NCBI GenBank assembly: GCA_003218375.1
Contig: QHNH01000011.1
Location: 1-64,000 of the forward strand
Direction: 5' to 3'
Origin: Verrucomicrobiota bacterium
GTDB taxonomy: Bacteria > Verrucomicrobiota > Verrucomicrobiia > Chthoniobacterales > UBA10450
Length of the DNA: 64,000 bases
Notes under the pieces: generated by a model
What the model saw: the letters and a program-made list of their open reading frames with translations, nothing else
Told to the model about the DNA's origin: nothing
Database searches by the model: none
Position numbers and translations under genes: made by a program
Part shown: one piece after another, positions 52,371-61,858 of the stretch
How positions within the stretch are numbered: the first letter of the stretch is position 1
How the letters are laid out: each line of letters opens with the position of its first letter

Positions 52371-52736
52371 ATGGCTTACGCAATCATTAAAACAGGCGGC
52401 AGACAGCATCGCGTCGCGGAAGGCGATATCATCGATGTCGATCTGCTCGAAGGCGATGCCGGCAAGGAAACGGTTTTCGGAGATGTCCTTTTCCACGGGG
52501 ACGGCGACAAGCTCACCCATGGCAGCCCGCTCATCGAAGGCGCGACCGTTACTGGCGAAGTGATCGAGCAGCGCAAGGACAAGAAAGTCATCGCGTTCAA
52601 GTATCGCCGGCGAAAGGGTTATCACCGGACGGTAGGCCATCGCCGCAAGCTGACCCGCATCAAGATCACCGGTATCAGCCTTGGCGGCAAAACGTCGAAA
52701 TCAAAGAAAGCCAAAGCTGAAGAGAAGGCGGATTGA
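52371..52736 (+). CDS. rplU: 50S ribosomal protein L21
   Basis: The 121-residue protein matches L21: [40 protein letters not shown] and [20 protein letters not shown] Lys-rich tail extends the usual length by about 15 residues. L21 binds 23S rRNA. It is followed by rpmA after 39 bases, the standard L21-L27 pair; obgE does not follow. Confidence 0.97.
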   Translation: MAYAIIKTGGRQHRVAEGDIIDVDLLEGDAGKETVFGDVLFHGDGDKLTHGSPLIEGATVTGEVIEQRKDKKVIAFKYRRRKGYHRTVGHRRKLTRIKITGISLGGKTSKSKKAKAEEKAD

Positions 52737-52775
52737 TTTTCGCCCTGATAACCATTAACCAATAACCTCCAGCAG

Positions 52776-53030
52776 ATGGCACACAAAAAAGGACAGGGCA
52801 GCGTCAAGAACGGCCGGGACAGCGTCAGCAAACGGCTGGGCGTGAAAAAATTTGGGAGCGAAGTGGTCGTGGCCGGCAACATCATCATCCGGCAGCGCGG
52901 GACGAAGTTTCTTCCCGGCAAGAACGTCGGGCTGGGCCGCGATTACACGATCTTCGCGCTGGTGGACGGCCAGGTGCGGTTCGACCGCGCCGGACGCCGG
53001 GTCAACGTCGAGCCGGTCGCCGCGAAGTAG
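52776..53030 (+). CDS. rpmA: 50S ribosomal protein L27
   Basis: The 84-residue protein matches L27: [52 protein letters not shown] and [14 protein letters not shown]. The N-terminus reaches the peptidyl transferase centre. The protein starts directly with the mature N-terminus, without the cleaved extension seen in Firmicutes. Confidence 0.97.
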   Translation: MAHKKGQGSVKNGRDSVSKRLGVKKFGSEVVVAGNIIIRQRGTKFLPGKNVGLGRDYTIFALVDGQVRFDRAGRRVNVEPVAAK

Positions 53031-53110
53031 CTTTCTTCCCGTCCTCGTGTTCAGCCGGCCGCGAATAGGCTGTGCGGCGTCGCCTTCTTGCCATACAAAG
53101 AAATCTGCTC

Positions 53111-53710
53111 ATGAAATACCACACCTACATTCTGTTTGGCGCGCCCGGCAGTGGCAAAGGCACTCAGGGCCACACCCTCGGCAGCATCCCGCGTTTTTTT
53201 CATTGCGCCTGTGGAGACGTGTTTCGCTCGATCGACACGCGCACGAAGGTCGGCCACGCTTTTCTTGAGTATTCGAGCAAAGGCCAGTTGGTGCCGGATG
53301 AAATCACGGTGGAACTTTGGAAAGCGCAGATTGACGCGGCGGTGAACAGCCACGTCTTCAAACCCGATATCGATATCCTGGTGCTCGACGGCATTCCGCG
53401 GAATATCGGCCAGGCCAAAATCATGGACGAGCTGATCGACGTGAAAAAGGTCTTCCATCTTTCGTGCCCGAACCGGGATGCGCTCTTTGCCCGTTTGAAA
53501 AAGCGGGCGCTGAAGGACAATCGTCTGGACGATGCCAATGAAGAAGTGATCAAACGCCGTCTGGCTCTTTACGAAACGGAATCCAAGCCGGTGCTCGGTT
53601 ATTATGGGCCGGAGCGGATCACCTCCATCGATGCGACCGAGCCGCCGGCGAAGGTTTTGTTTCACATCCTCGAAAGCATGAACGGGGCGCATGAGTCAGC
53701 AGCAGTTTGA
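53111..53710 (+). CDS. adk: Adenylate kinase, short-lid form
   Basis: The 199-residue kinase interconverts AMP, ADP and ATP. The P-loop is FGAPGSGKGTQ (residues about 8-18), the NMP-binding part includes HCACGDVFRS and the GIPRN block replaces GFPRT. The lid is short, with no zinc Cys4 (KKRALKDNRLDDANEEVIKR). The start at 53111 (MKYHTYILFGAP) is favoured over an upstream Met. It overlaps the next gene by 20 bases. Confidence 0.9.
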   Translation: MKYHTYILFGAPGSGKGTQGHTLGSIPRFFHCACGDVFRSIDTRTKVGHAFLEYSSKGQLVPDEITVELWKAQIDAAVNSHVFKPDIDILVLDGIPRNIGQAKIMDELIDVKKVFHLSCPNRDALFARLKKRALKDNRLDDANEEVIKRRLALYETESKPVLGYYGPERITSIDATEPPAKVLFHILESMNGAHESAAV

Positions 53711-53939
53711 GAATTTCACCGCCTCGAGTCTCTATTGCGAGAAGTGCAAGGCCGCCATGCCGGTGCGCGAGCGGCTCCTGTTGATTTTGCCCGACAAGGA
53801 AATCTACGATTACCTCTGCACCGGCTGCGCGTCGTCGGTGGGCCAGCGCGAAATCACGGCCGGCGAAAAAATGATGGCGCAAACGATGGCTCCACGACGA
53901 CCGCGACGCCGGGCGCCGGCTCAACGCATCCAGCTCTAA
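53691..53939 (+). CDS. Small CxxC protein wedged between adk and fmt
   Basis: The 82-residue protein has two CxxC pairs, YCEKC near residues 15-19 and CTGC near 43-46, likely one zinc ribbon, and a basic C-terminus (APRRPRRRAPAQRIQL). I know no family function. It overlaps adk by 20 bases and ends 6 bases before fmt, so it is translated in the operon with them and may have a role in translation or nucleotide metabolism. Confidence 0.7.
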   Translation: MSQQQFENFTASSLYCEKCKAAMPVRERLLLILPDKEIYDYLCTGCASSVGQREITAGEKMMAQTMAPRRPRRRAPAQRIQL

Positions 53940-53945
53940 CGCGCG

Positions 53946-54860
53946 ATGCGCGTGCTCTTCATCGGGACGGGCGAAATCGGCGTGCCGGTTTTGCGGTGGC
54001 TGCTCGAATCGGAGGAGCACGAATTAATCGGAGTCGTTACTCAGCCGGATAAACCGGTCGGCCGCGATCAACGGATCGAAGCGCCGCCGATCAAAGCGGC
54101 GCTGGCGGGCCGCGGAGTGCCGATCTTTCAACCGAAGCGGATCAAGAGCGAGGAAGCGCTCGCGGAAATTCGAGCGCTCGCGCCGGATGTGATCGTGGTG
54201 ATGGCTTACGGACAAATCCTACCGCGCGCGGTCCTGGAGATTCCGCGGATTGCCTGTCTGAATTTGCACGCTTCGCTTCTGCCGCGGCATCGCGGCGCCG
54301 CGCCGATCCAGGCGGCGATTGTGATGGGCGATCGGGAGACTGGCATCAGCGTGATGTACATGGATGAGGGTCTCGATACTGGAGACGTGTTGTTGCAAAC
54401 GCGGATCGAGATTGCTCCGGACGAAACCGGTAGTTCGCTGCACGATCGTCTGGCGGAGACTGCGCCCGTGGCGTTGAAAGAAGCATTCGCGCAACTTCAG
54501 GCCGGAACTGCTCCGCGAATTCCCCAGGATTCGAGCGGCGCGACCTACGCGCCGAAGCTCGAACGCGAGAATGGACGGATCGATTGGAGTGAGCCGGCCC
54601 GGTTGATCGAGAGCAAAATCCGCGCTTTTGATCCGTGGCCTGGAGCCTTCACGATTTTGCGCGATGAGACAGGCGGGGAGCGAAAGCTCAAAGTTTACCG
54701 CGCCAGCGTGGTGCCCGCCGAAAGTAATGATCCGGCGAAGCTATTGATCGCGGCGAAGGATGGCGCTCTCAGGTTGGAGGAAGTCCAGCTCGAGGGAAAA
54801 CGCCGGATGAGCGCCGCGGAATTTCTCCGTGGTTACAACGCGCGGCTGCGGCTTGCCTGA
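53946..54860 (+). CDS. fmt: Methionyl-tRNA formyltransferase
   Basis: The 304-residue enzyme formylates initiator Met-tRNA. The Rossmann domain starts MRVLFIGTGEIGVPVLRWLL. The catalytic Asn/His/Asp are in CLNLHASLLPRHRGAAPIQA and YMDEGLDTGDVLL. The C-terminal OB-like domain ends the protein (FDPWPGAFTILRD). No def is adjacent, but def and fmt are not always linked. Confidence 0.97.
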   Translation: MRVLFIGTGEIGVPVLRWLLESEEHELIGVVTQPDKPVGRDQRIEAPPIKAALAGRGVPIFQPKRIKSEEALAEIRALAPDVIVVMAYGQILPRAVLEIPRIACLNLHASLLPRHRGAAPIQAAIVMGDRETGISVMYMDEGLDTGDVLLQTRIEIAPDETGSSLHDRLAETAPVALKEAFAQLQAGTAPRIPQDSSGATYAPKLERENGRIDWSEPARLIESKIRAFDPWPGAFTILRDETGGERKLKVYRASVVPAESNDPAKLLIAAKDGALRLEEVQLEGKRRMSAAEFLRGYNARLRLA

Positions 54861-54904
54861 ATTTTCTTCCCAACGCTCAGCGGTTCTGTTGATCATTGCC
54901 GGCC

Positions 54905-55636
54905 ATGCAGAGCGAAGCTCAAGCGCCCGTCTATAAACGTATCGTGCTCAAGTTGAGCGGGGAGGCTCTGCGCGAACGCGGCGCGAAGGAGAATATTTCG
55001 CCCCAGATCGTGCGCGAGATCGCCGAGCGGATCAAGGAAGTGAAGGCGCTCGGCGTCCAGACCTCGGTCGTGATCGGTGGTGGCAATATCTGGCGCGGCC
55101 TGGCCGCTCACCATCGCGGGATGGATCGAACGACGGCGGACTACATGGGCATGCTCGCCACGATCATCAACGGCCTGGCATTGCAAAGCGCGCTGGTCCA
55201 GCTCGGCGTCGAGACCCGGGTGCAAACGGCCATCGAAATGAAAAATGTGGCGGAGCCCTTCATTCTCGGGCGCGCGATCCGGCATTTGGAATTGGGACGC
55301 GTGGTCATCTTCGTCGCCGGCACGGGGAATCCGTATTTTTCCACGGACACGACCGCGGCCCTGCGCGCCAGCGAGATTCGCGCGGACGTGATCCTGAAAG
55401 CGACCAAAGTGGACGGCGTCTATGATCGCGACCCGAACATCGACGCTACCGCGCAACGCTTCGATCGGCTCACGTTTTCCGAAGCCCTCACCAAGCGGCT
55501 CCAGGTGATGGACTCGACCGCGTTCAGTCTTTGCATGGACAATCGGATCCCGATCGTGGTGTTCGACATGAACACACCGAGCAATTTCACCGATATCGTG
55601 CTGGGCAAAAAGATCGGCACCATGGTAACGGAGTAA
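54905..55636 (+). CDS. pyrH: Uridylate kinase
   Basis: The 243-residue hexameric UMP kinase has the bacterial pattern: [57 protein letters not shown], and [15 protein letters not shown]-type ATP-binding blocks (here [15 protein letters not shown]). It makes UDP and is separated from frr by 3 bases, the conserved pyrH-frr pair. Start candidates are 54905 (ATG) and 54896 (TTG). Confidence 0.96.
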   Translation: MQSEAQAPVYKRIVLKLSGEALRERGAKENISPQIVREIAERIKEVKALGVQTSVVIGGGNIWRGLAAHHRGMDRTTADYMGMLATIINGLALQSALVQLGVETRVQTAIEMKNVAEPFILGRAIRHLELGRVVIFVAGTGNPYFSTDTTAALRASEIRADVILKATKVDGVYDRDPNIDATAQRFDRLTFSEALTKRLQVMDSTAFSLCMDNRIPIVVFDMNTPSNFTDIVLGKKIGTMVTE

Positions 55637-55639
55637 CAC

Positions 55640-56200
55640 ATGACCGCCGAAGAGATTTTGTTCGAAGCCGAAATGTCGATGGAGAAAAGCGTGGATCACA
55701 TGGTCCACGAATTTTCCGCCGTCCGCACCGGCAGAGCGTCGCCGAACTTGGTCGAGAATGTGGACGTGGAGGCCTACGGCTCGGCCATGAAACTGAAACA
55801 GCTCGCGCTCATCACGACACCCGAACCGCGATTGCTGGTCGTTCAGCCGTTCGACGCCGCCACGGTGCGTGACATCGAGAAGGCGCTCAAAGATTCGAAA
55901 ATCGGCATCACACCCCTCGTGGATGGGAAAATTATCCGGTTGCCCATTCCCGAGCTTTCCGAGGAACGCCGGAAGGACCTCGTGAAATCGCTGCGGCAAA
56001 TGGCCGAGGAGGCGCGGGTCCGCGTCCGCGCCAACCGCCGCACTGCTCTCGACGACGCGAAGAAACTAAAAGCGTCAGGCGAGTTGACGGAAGATGGCCT
56101 CGGCGACGTCGAGATTGATGTCCAGAAACTGACGGACAAGTCCGTCAAGCAGATCGACGATCACCTCGAGCGCAAGGAAGCCGAGGTCATGAAGATTTAG
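55640..56200 (+). CDS. frr: Ribosome recycling factor
   Basis: The 186-residue protein has the RRF pattern: MEKSVDHMVHEFSAVRTGRA, SPNLVENVDVEAYGSAMKLK, LPIPELSEERRKDLVKSLRQ and EEARVRVRANRRTALDD. It splits post-termination ribosomes with EF-G. It starts 3 bases after pyrH. The C repeat at 56204 begins 3 bases after its stop. Confidence 0.97.
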   Translation: MTAEEILFEAEMSMEKSVDHMVHEFSAVRTGRASPNLVENVDVEAYGSAMKLKQLALITTPEPRLLVVQPFDAATVRDIEKALKDSKIGITPLVDGKIIRLPIPELSEERRKDLVKSLRQMAEEARVRVRANRRTALDDAKKLKASGELTEDGLGDVEIDVQKLTDKSVKQIDDHLERKEAEVMKI

Positions 56201-56203
56201 TTC

Positions 56204-56257
56204 GGAGGGACATGCTTCCGCATGTCCGAAATGGGACGTGCAGAAGCACGTCCCTCC
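56204..56257. repeat. Two-armed palindromic element, family C copy 3
   Basis: The ends GGAGGGAC/GTCCCTCC frame hairpins GGACATGC-TTCC-GCATGTCC and GGGACGTGC-AGAA-GCACGTCCC; the right arm is the exact complement of the left arm of copy 1. The element fills the convergent spacer, with 3 bases to the frr stop and 1 base to the next gene's stop. Confidence 0.9.
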
Positions 56258-56258
56258 A

Positions 56259-57074
56259 TCACAGCCGCACCAGATCCAGCAAAAACTGGCACCAGAGATA
56301 CACCATCCCGCGCCAGGAATATTTCACTTCGCCATCGGGGGTGGATTTCAGGACGCCCTTCTTAATGTTGTGCGCGATCTGGTCGCGCAAATCGTTCTCG
56401 ACCTCGAGCTGGATGCGATCTTCATCCAGCGGATCGATCACACTGGTTTCGACCTGGTTCTGGCGCAGGAACTCCTTGTGGCTTTGATAGAGCTGCCAGA
56501 AGGATTGGTCCGGCCGCTGCCGGTTGATCCGGAACTGCGGCGTGAGCTTCAATCCATAAGAGAGCGGATAGTTCCACGTCGTCCAGATGATGCCGTCGTG
56601 CGCGCGCGAGGAAATGCGGAGGTAATAAAACGAAAGGTCGTTCTGCTCGTTCAGGCAGATCGTGGCCTGGGCCCGATCTTCTTCCTTGTAAAAGAGCCGG
56701 AAAAATTGCCGGTAATCTTCCCAGTCCCAGCCGGCGTCATTGATGTGCGCGAAACCTTCGTTCTGAATCTCGCTCGTAATCTCTTCCAAGGTCGGGAACA
56801 CATCGGGCGAGGGCGGGCTCTTAGGCCGGAGCGCTTTTTCTTTCGGTAACCGCAACGCGCGAATCCGGGTGAGAATTTCGAGCCAGGGCAGGAAGAACCA
56901 CGCGAGCGCGGCACTCAATCCGGCCAACCAGCTTCCCGAAACGAAATAAACCGCCAGAAAAGTGGACGCGAGAATGCCGACCGCGCCGGCCTTTTGCGCG
57001 AAGGAAGTTTGGAAGCTGCGCAAAGCGACGCTGAGGACAGCGACACCCAGCGTGAGAAAAAGGCCAAACAGCAT
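56259..57074 (-). CDS. Hypothetical membrane protein, 271 aa
   Basis: The 271-residue protein has two to three N-terminal hydrophobic helices (about 1-66: MLFGLFLTLGVAVLSVAL, GILASTFLAVYFVSG, LSAALAWFFLPWL) and a soluble C-terminal domain of about 190 residues rich in Trp, Tyr and acidic residues (DWEDYRQFFRLFYKEEDRAQ). I recognise no family. The start overlaps the glutaredoxin stop by one base (TAATG), so the two are coupled. Confidence 0.75.
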   Translation of the reverse strand: MLFGLFLTLGVAVLSVALRSFQTSFAQKAGAVGILASTFLAVYFVSGSWLAGLSAALAWFFLPWLEILTRIRALRLPKEKALRPKSPPSPDVFPTLEEITSEIQNEGFAHINDAGWDWEDYRQFFRLFYKEEDRAQATICLNEQNDLSFYYLRISSRAHDGIIWTTWNYPLSYGLKLTPQFRINRQRPDQSFWQLYQSHKEFLRQNQVETSVIDPLDEDRIQLEVENDLRDQIAHNIKKGVLKSTPDGEVKYSWRGMVYLWCQFLLDLVRL

Positions 57075-57346
57075 TAAGGCTCGATTCCGTGCTTGTTCAG
57101 AAACTTTTCCAACTGATCGGTATCGAAATTGGCAAGCACTTCATCGTCGGCGACGAGCGTGGGCACGTAGGTCTGGTCGGATAACTCCCGCATATCGTCG
57201 TAGGCTTCGCGATCTTTTCCGACATCGATTTCGGTGAATCGGTAACCGCGCTCGGTCAGATATTCCTTGGCATCCATGCACCAGGAACACCAGGCCCGAC
57301 TGTAAAGTGTGATATCGCTCGCCACATCGGTATTAAACTGACCCAC
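57074..57346 (-). CDS. Glutaredoxin-like protein
   Basis: The 90-residue thioredoxin-fold protein has the redox motif YSRAWCSWCMDAKEYL (Cys-Ser-Trp-Cys near 20-23), and the cis-Pro in QTYVPTLVADDEV. FTEIDVGKDREAYDDM is the usual glutaredoxin helix-strand. It would reduce disulfides or mixed disulfides using glutathione or thioredoxin reductase. It precedes and overlaps the membrane protein gene. Confidence 0.88.
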   Translation of the reverse strand: MGQFNTDVASDITLYSRAWCSWCMDAKEYLTERGYRFTEIDVGKDREAYDDMRELSDQTYVPTLVADDEVLANFDTDQLEKFLNKHGIEP

Positions 57347-57382
57347 TTCTCCGCGTCAACCGTAGGTAACGAGGCGCGATCC

Positions 57383-58732
57383 TCACCGCGTCCGGCGTTT
57401 TCCCGGCTCCCGCACAGTTTTGGAGCTCCGCAGTGCCTTAATCCGTTGTGAAATCCATTCGACCGGAATGTTCTCTCCGGTGTTCGCGAGCGCCTTTTCA
57501 TAATTGGCGATCGCCTCGTCGGAAAAACCGCCCGTTTCCGCGTTCATGGCGGCGACCAGGTTGGTGTATCCGGCGATATCGGCGCTCAACCATGGCGGCT
57601 GCGCCTTGTCGCGAAAAGCGATCAATTGAAGAGTTTCCAGCGCATGTAAAGCGAGGCGCCAGTCCTGCGTTTTCCGCGCCTGCGCGACCACGGCGAGCAA
57701 ACAATCCCAGGCGTTCGCCGCCTTAAGCTCGATGCGGCTCGAATCGACATTCAAATAGCGCGGCAGCAGTTTGATCAGGAGCTGTTGCTCCAGCGGAAGC
57801 AGTTCCGATTGTTCCTGGCCCGCCGAGTGGGGCGCAACCACACAATGGTAGAAAGCATTGCCATAAAGACCAGTGCGATATTCGCCGTAAGCTTGGCGGA
57901 GGAATTCCAGCCGCTGGAACAGAGCCTCGACTTTCTTATCACCGCTTTTGAAACGCTCCAGGTTTTTCGCCAGTTCATCCAGCCCATCCAGCGAATGCGT
58001 TCTCCGGATAAGATCAACCGCCGTGGCCGCGCGATCTTCACCAGCCGGTTCCGGTGGAAGCGAGCCTTTGACCGAATCGAGCCGCGCGAGCAGCTGCGAG
58101 CGGTCGACCATCGGGAAAAGCTTATTGTCGTTTAAAAGCGCCTGAATGATTTCGGCCGCCTCTTTCTGCTTTCCGGCCAGTTGTTTCATCAGGAAATCCT
58201 GCCAACGCGCGACAAAGGCCACCGCCCCGGCAAGCTTTCGATACGCCGGCTGGAGGCGCTCCGATTGAAGCGTATCTGGTGGACGAAGCTCACTCAGCCG
58301 GCGAAAGGCTTCGTCGACATCGCTCGGATGCTTCGCGGTCGAACAGGCCTGGCCGGCTTCCTTAATCGTTGCCTCGATCTGGGCGATGAGCGCATTTTCA
58401 ATCGCCTCGGATTGTTTCAGGATTTCGAGCCTCAACTCGTGCATGAGCTGGAGCATCTCGGGCGACTTCTCCTGCTCGCCAAAATAATTCAGCTGCGCCG
58501 TGGCATCTTTCCAATGCCGCTGGTCGATGTCGCTTTGTAAACGCGCCAGAAGCATGGCCAACTGCGCGCCGCGATTATCCGTGGCCGGCTTCGCGCCCGG
58601 CGCGATTTCACGGACGACAGCCGATCTGAATTTCGCCATCGCATCGTCGAGCGAAGCCCGCGCTGCTGACGGCAAGATTGCCAGAATCGCCATCGCCGCG
58701 GCTGTTGCGCGCCCTAACCAAAACCGCGCCAT
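57383..58732 (-). CDS. Secreted helical hypothetical protein, paralogue 1
   Basis: The 449-residue protein has a signal peptide (AAAMAILAILPSAARA, about 10-26). The rest is predominantly helical with short TPR-like pairs (IDQRHWKDATAQLNYFGEQE, LFPMVDRSQLLARLDSVKG). It is clearly related to the upstream protein at 58732-60135, which has the same order of blocks (length of helical core, a central P/S-rich linker, and a final helix series with YEKALANTGENIPVEWI versus YRKALEMPSENAPIEAI). No known domain is recognised. It overlaps its paralogue by one base. Confidence 0.75.
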   Translation of the reverse strand: MARFWLGRATAAAMAILAILPSAARASLDDAMAKFRSAVVREIAPGAKPATDNRGAQLAMLLARLQSDIDQRHWKDATAQLNYFGEQEKSPEMLQLMHELRLEILKQSEAIENALIAQIEATIKEAGQACSTAKHPSDVDEAFRRLSELRPPDTLQSERLQPAYRKLAGAVAFVARWQDFLMKQLAGKQKEAAEIIQALLNDNKLFPMVDRSQLLARLDSVKGSLPPEPAGEDRAATAVDLIRRTHSLDGLDELAKNLERFKSGDKKVEALFQRLEFLRQAYGEYRTGLYGNAFYHCVVAPHSAGQEQSELLPLEQQLLIKLLPRYLNVDSSRIELKAANAWDCLLAVVAQARKTQDWRLALHALETLQLIAFRDKAQPPWLSADIAGYTNLVAAMNAETGGFSDEAIANYEKALANTGENIPVEWISQRIKALRSSKTVREPGKRRTR

Positions 58733-60135
58733 TATCTGTCCAGCCTCGAAGGCGAGGGTCCTCCGGGGGTGCTCGGGAATGCTTCCGGATGTTCCTTTTT
58801 CAAGTCACGCATTCTTGCCACGATCGCTTCGATCGGCGCGTTTTCGCTCGGCATTTCCAACGCTTTCCGGTAATAGATCGCCGCCAGAACGAATTCACCG
58901 GCGAACTTTTCCTTATCGGCTTCGATCAAGGCAGAGAGCGATTCGATGTCGGCCCGCAACCAACTGGGCAAATGATTTTGCCCGTATGAGATGGTGCCGA
59001 GCGCTTCAAAGCTTCGCAGCGCCAGCATCCAATCTTTCGCGGCCAAAGCTGATTTGGCCGTGCGCATGAGGTAACTGGCAACGCTCTCCTGCGGCTGCGG
59101 TGGCACTAATTCCCGCTGGGGAAGGTAGTGCGGCAGGACTTGAAGGAGAAATTGCTGTCGCAACGGCGCCAGTTGTTCCGCCACGTCGATATAGTCGCCG
59201 AGCCGCTGCGTCGCGAGCTGGAACGCGGCGGCGTAGTCTTGTCCCGCGAGCGCGCGGCGGGCTCCTTGCAATCGCGCCATCTGTTCGGAGGTCGCGCGGA
59301 TTTTTGCCGACCACGATTGCGCTTGGGCAAGATTCGCCAGTTCGGCTGCGGTCGCATCGAGATCGTCGAGCGACTTCATCTTCGCGAAGACATTCTTCAA
59401 CGCCTCGTCCACCGCGAACGATTGCGGCGGTGCAGGCGATGGCGAAGGCGGGACCGCGCGGACAAGCACTTCAGAACGAGCGACCACCGGATACCATTCG
59501 TTGCGGCGCGCCAGCTCTTCCATTTTTCTCGCGGCCTCGATCTCCTTCCCGTCCGCGCGCAAAGCAAGATAGTCCTGCCAGATTTGGACGTACGCCAAAG
59601 CGGCCGCGATTCGAGCGCGACCGCGAAACATCGGCTCGGATTCCGACCGGCCGTCGTTTCGCCAACGCTGGCTCAGCGACCGCAGTTCCGCGACTGTTCT
59701 GTCGAGGTCTCTCGCGTTATTCGCCCGCAAGCAGGCCTCACCCGCGCGATCGGCAGCAGCTTCGAGCGCGTGCAATTCCGCTGTCTCGACGGCTTTGGCT
59801 CTGACCTCGATCTGATTGATCAGCTCGCCGCCGACCCGCGTTACTTCGTCCCCCTGGTTCGCGTAGCGAATGCGATGCACGGTTTCGATCGCCTCTTTCC
59901 AGTGGCCAGAATCGATCTCCTGCCGAAGCTGGGATAACAATGGCAACATCGCTTGCGAATCGCCGCGTCCCGCGAAAAGAGAACGTGATGCTTTGGTGAC
60001 GACGACATCAAAGCGCGAGAGCGTATCGGCCGGCTCTTCGGCCGTAATTCGCTGCGTCGCGCTCAAGCAGAGCAGTAATCCGAGAATCGCACTCGCGCGG
60101 CGGAGAGAAACTGTAACTGGGAAGAATGACGACAT
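58732..60135 (-). CDS. Secreted helical hypothetical protein, paralogue 2
   Basis: The 467-residue protein has a signal peptide (ASAILGLLLCLSATQRITA, about 14-32) and the same helical architecture as 57383-58732, including LPLLSQLRQEIDSGHWKEAI and the ending SENAPIEAIVARMRDLKKEH. A Pro/Ser-rich linker (VRAVPPSPSPAPPQSF) divides it near residue 230. It is the first gene of the pair; the stop/start overlap shows tandem duplication with retained coupling. Function unknown. Confidence 0.75.
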   Translation of the reverse strand: MSSFFPVTVSLRRASAILGLLLCLSATQRITAEEPADTLSRFDVVVTKASRSLFAGRGDSQAMLPLLSQLRQEIDSGHWKEAIETVHRIRYANQGDEVTRVGGELINQIEVRAKAVETAELHALEAAADRAGEACLRANNARDLDRTVAELRSLSQRWRNDGRSESEPMFRGRARIAAALAYVQIWQDYLALRADGKEIEAARKMEELARRNEWYPVVARSEVLVRAVPPSPSPAPPQSFAVDEALKNVFAKMKSLDDLDATAAELANLAQAQSWSAKIRATSEQMARLQGARRALAGQDYAAAFQLATQRLGDYIDVAEQLAPLRQQFLLQVLPHYLPQRELVPPQPQESVASYLMRTAKSALAAKDWMLALRSFEALGTISYGQNHLPSWLRADIESLSALIEADKEKFAGEFVLAAIYYRKALEMPSENAPIEAIVARMRDLKKEHPEAFPSTPGGPSPSRLDR

Positions 60136-60213
60136 GGCGCGTTTGATCAGGCTCCCAAAGACGAGACGAAGCCCCTCAAATAGCAGGAACTGATCCCAGG
60201 CAGCCTCGCAAGC

Positions 60214-61758
60214 TCAATAGGCCTTCGCCCAGACCACGCGACGCAAGCTAGGATTTCCGGTAAACGGGCAGGTTCCGGCCTGCGGCGGATTTGCCGGATC
60301 ATCGAACGGGATGCAGCGGATCGTGACTTTCAAGTCGTTCTTGATTTGTTCTTCGACGGCGCGCGAACCATCCCAGTGCGCAAGGGCGAACCCGCCGTGG
60401 ATTTCCGGTTTGGCGGAATCCTTCGCGGTGAAGAACGCGTAGAAGTCGTCTTTCGAATCGATCACGCGCGTGTTCGCATCACGAAACTCCGTCGCGCGTT
60501 GCAGCAAATTGTTCTGGATGGAATCCAGCATCGCCGCGGCTTGGCTGACGAATTCTTCGGTCGCGAGAAACTCTTTCGATTTTACCGGCTGATCGCGGCG
60601 GCTGACGGCGACTTTTCCAGATTCGAGATCACGCGGCCCCAGCTCTACCCGCAACGGCACGCCTTTTTTGATCCATTCCCAATTTTTCACGCCGCCGCCG
60701 AGATCGCGACGGTCGACTTCCACTTCGATCGGCGCGTCGAAGTAGCGCACGCTCCGCAGTTGCGCGGCAAGTTTATCGGCCGCTTCCAGGACCGCCGCGC
60801 GCGTTTCTTCCTTCGGCGTGATCGGGAGAATCACGATATGCGTCGGCGCGATCCGCGGCGGCAGCACCAATCCATCATCATCGGCGTGCGTCATGATCAG
60901 GGTACCAATCATCCGCGTCGTCATCCCCCAGCTCGTCGTCCAGCCAAACTCCTGTTTCCCGTCGCGGGTTTGGAACTGGATCCCGCTGGCGCGCGAAAAA
61001 TTCTGTCCGAGAAAATGCGAGGTGCCGGCCTGGATCGCTTTCCGGTCCTGCACCATCGCTTCGATGCAAAGCGTCTGGACCGCGCCGGGAAAACGTTCGC
61101 TCTCCGATTTCTCGCCGTGGAAAACGGGCAGGGCGACATGATCTCGCGCAAACGCTTCGTAAACATCGAGCATCCGCTTTGTTTCGTCACGCGCCTCGGT
61201 CTCGGTTTCGTGCACCGTGTGGCCTTCCTGCCAAAGGAACTCAGTGGTCCGCAAAAAAATCCGCGGCCGCATTTCCCAGCGCACGACGTTACACCATTGA
61301 TTAAGAAGGATCGGCAAATCACGATAGCTCTGGACCCATTTCGCGTAGGTCGCGCCGATGATGGTCTCCGAGGTCGGCCTAACGACCAGCGGCTCCGTCA
61401 GCGGACTGGCCGGCACCATCTTGCCTTCGGCATTGACCTCGAGGCGGGTGTGGGTGACCACGGCGCATTCCTTGGCGAAGCCTTCGACGTGGGCCGCTTC
61501 TTTTTCGAAATAACTCAGCGGAATAAAAAGTGGGAAGTAGGCGTTGCGATGCCCGGTCGCCTTAAACATCGCGTCGAGCTGCCGCTGCATGTTTTCCCAG
61601 ATGCCGTAACCCCACGGGCGAATGACCATGCAACCGCGCACCTCGGACGGCTCGGCCAGTTCGGCGGCACGGATGACCTGCTGATACCACTCGGGAAAAT
61701 CGTCTTCGCGCCGCGGCGTGATGGCGGTCCGGGCAGCGGCGGGAGTTTGTTGGGCCAT
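60214..61758 (-). CDS. proS: Prolyl-tRNA synthetase, archaeal/eukaryal type
   Basis: The 514-residue class II synthetase attaches proline to tRNA-Pro. Motif 2 and 3 blocks are present (VVRWEMRPRIFLRTTEFLWQ and the His-rich HTVHETETEA region; GWTTSWGMTTRMIGTLIM). The anticodon-binding domain starts near 290, and the C-terminal zinc-like domain ends in Tyr (WAKAY), which marks the eukaryal/archaeal type. There is no editing insert between motifs 2 and 3. Many bacteria including some Planctomycetes and Verrucomicrobia have this type. Confidence 0.94.
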   Translation of the reverse strand: MAQQTPAAARTAITPRREDDFPEWYQQVIRAAELAEPSEVRGCMVIRPWGYGIWENMQRQLDAMFKATGHRNAYFPLFIPLSYFEKEAAHVEGFAKECAVVTHTRLEVNAEGKMVPASPLTEPLVVRPTSETIIGATYAKWVQSYRDLPILLNQWCNVVRWEMRPRIFLRTTEFLWQEGHTVHETETEARDETKRMLDVYEAFARDHVALPVFHGEKSESERFPGAVQTLCIEAMVQDRKAIQAGTSHFLGQNFSRASGIQFQTRDGKQEFGWTTSWGMTTRMIGTLIMTHADDDGLVLPPRIAPTHIVILPITPKEETRAAVLEAADKLAAQLRSVRYFDAPIEVEVDRRDLGGGVKNWEWIKKGVPLRVELGPRDLESGKVAVSRRDQPVKSKEFLATEEFVSQAAAMLDSIQNNLLQRATEFRDANTRVIDSKDDFYAFFTAKDSAKPEIHGGFALAHWDGSRAVEEQIKNDLKVTIRCIPFDDPANPPQAGTCPFTGNPSLRRVVWAKAY

Positions 61759-61858
61759 GAGAAAGCGGCAAAATTACTCTTGGCGAAATGAAATGACCAG
61801 CGACCATTTCCAAATGGCCTCGCAACTTTGGAGCGGGGCTGGTTTACAATACCAACAG

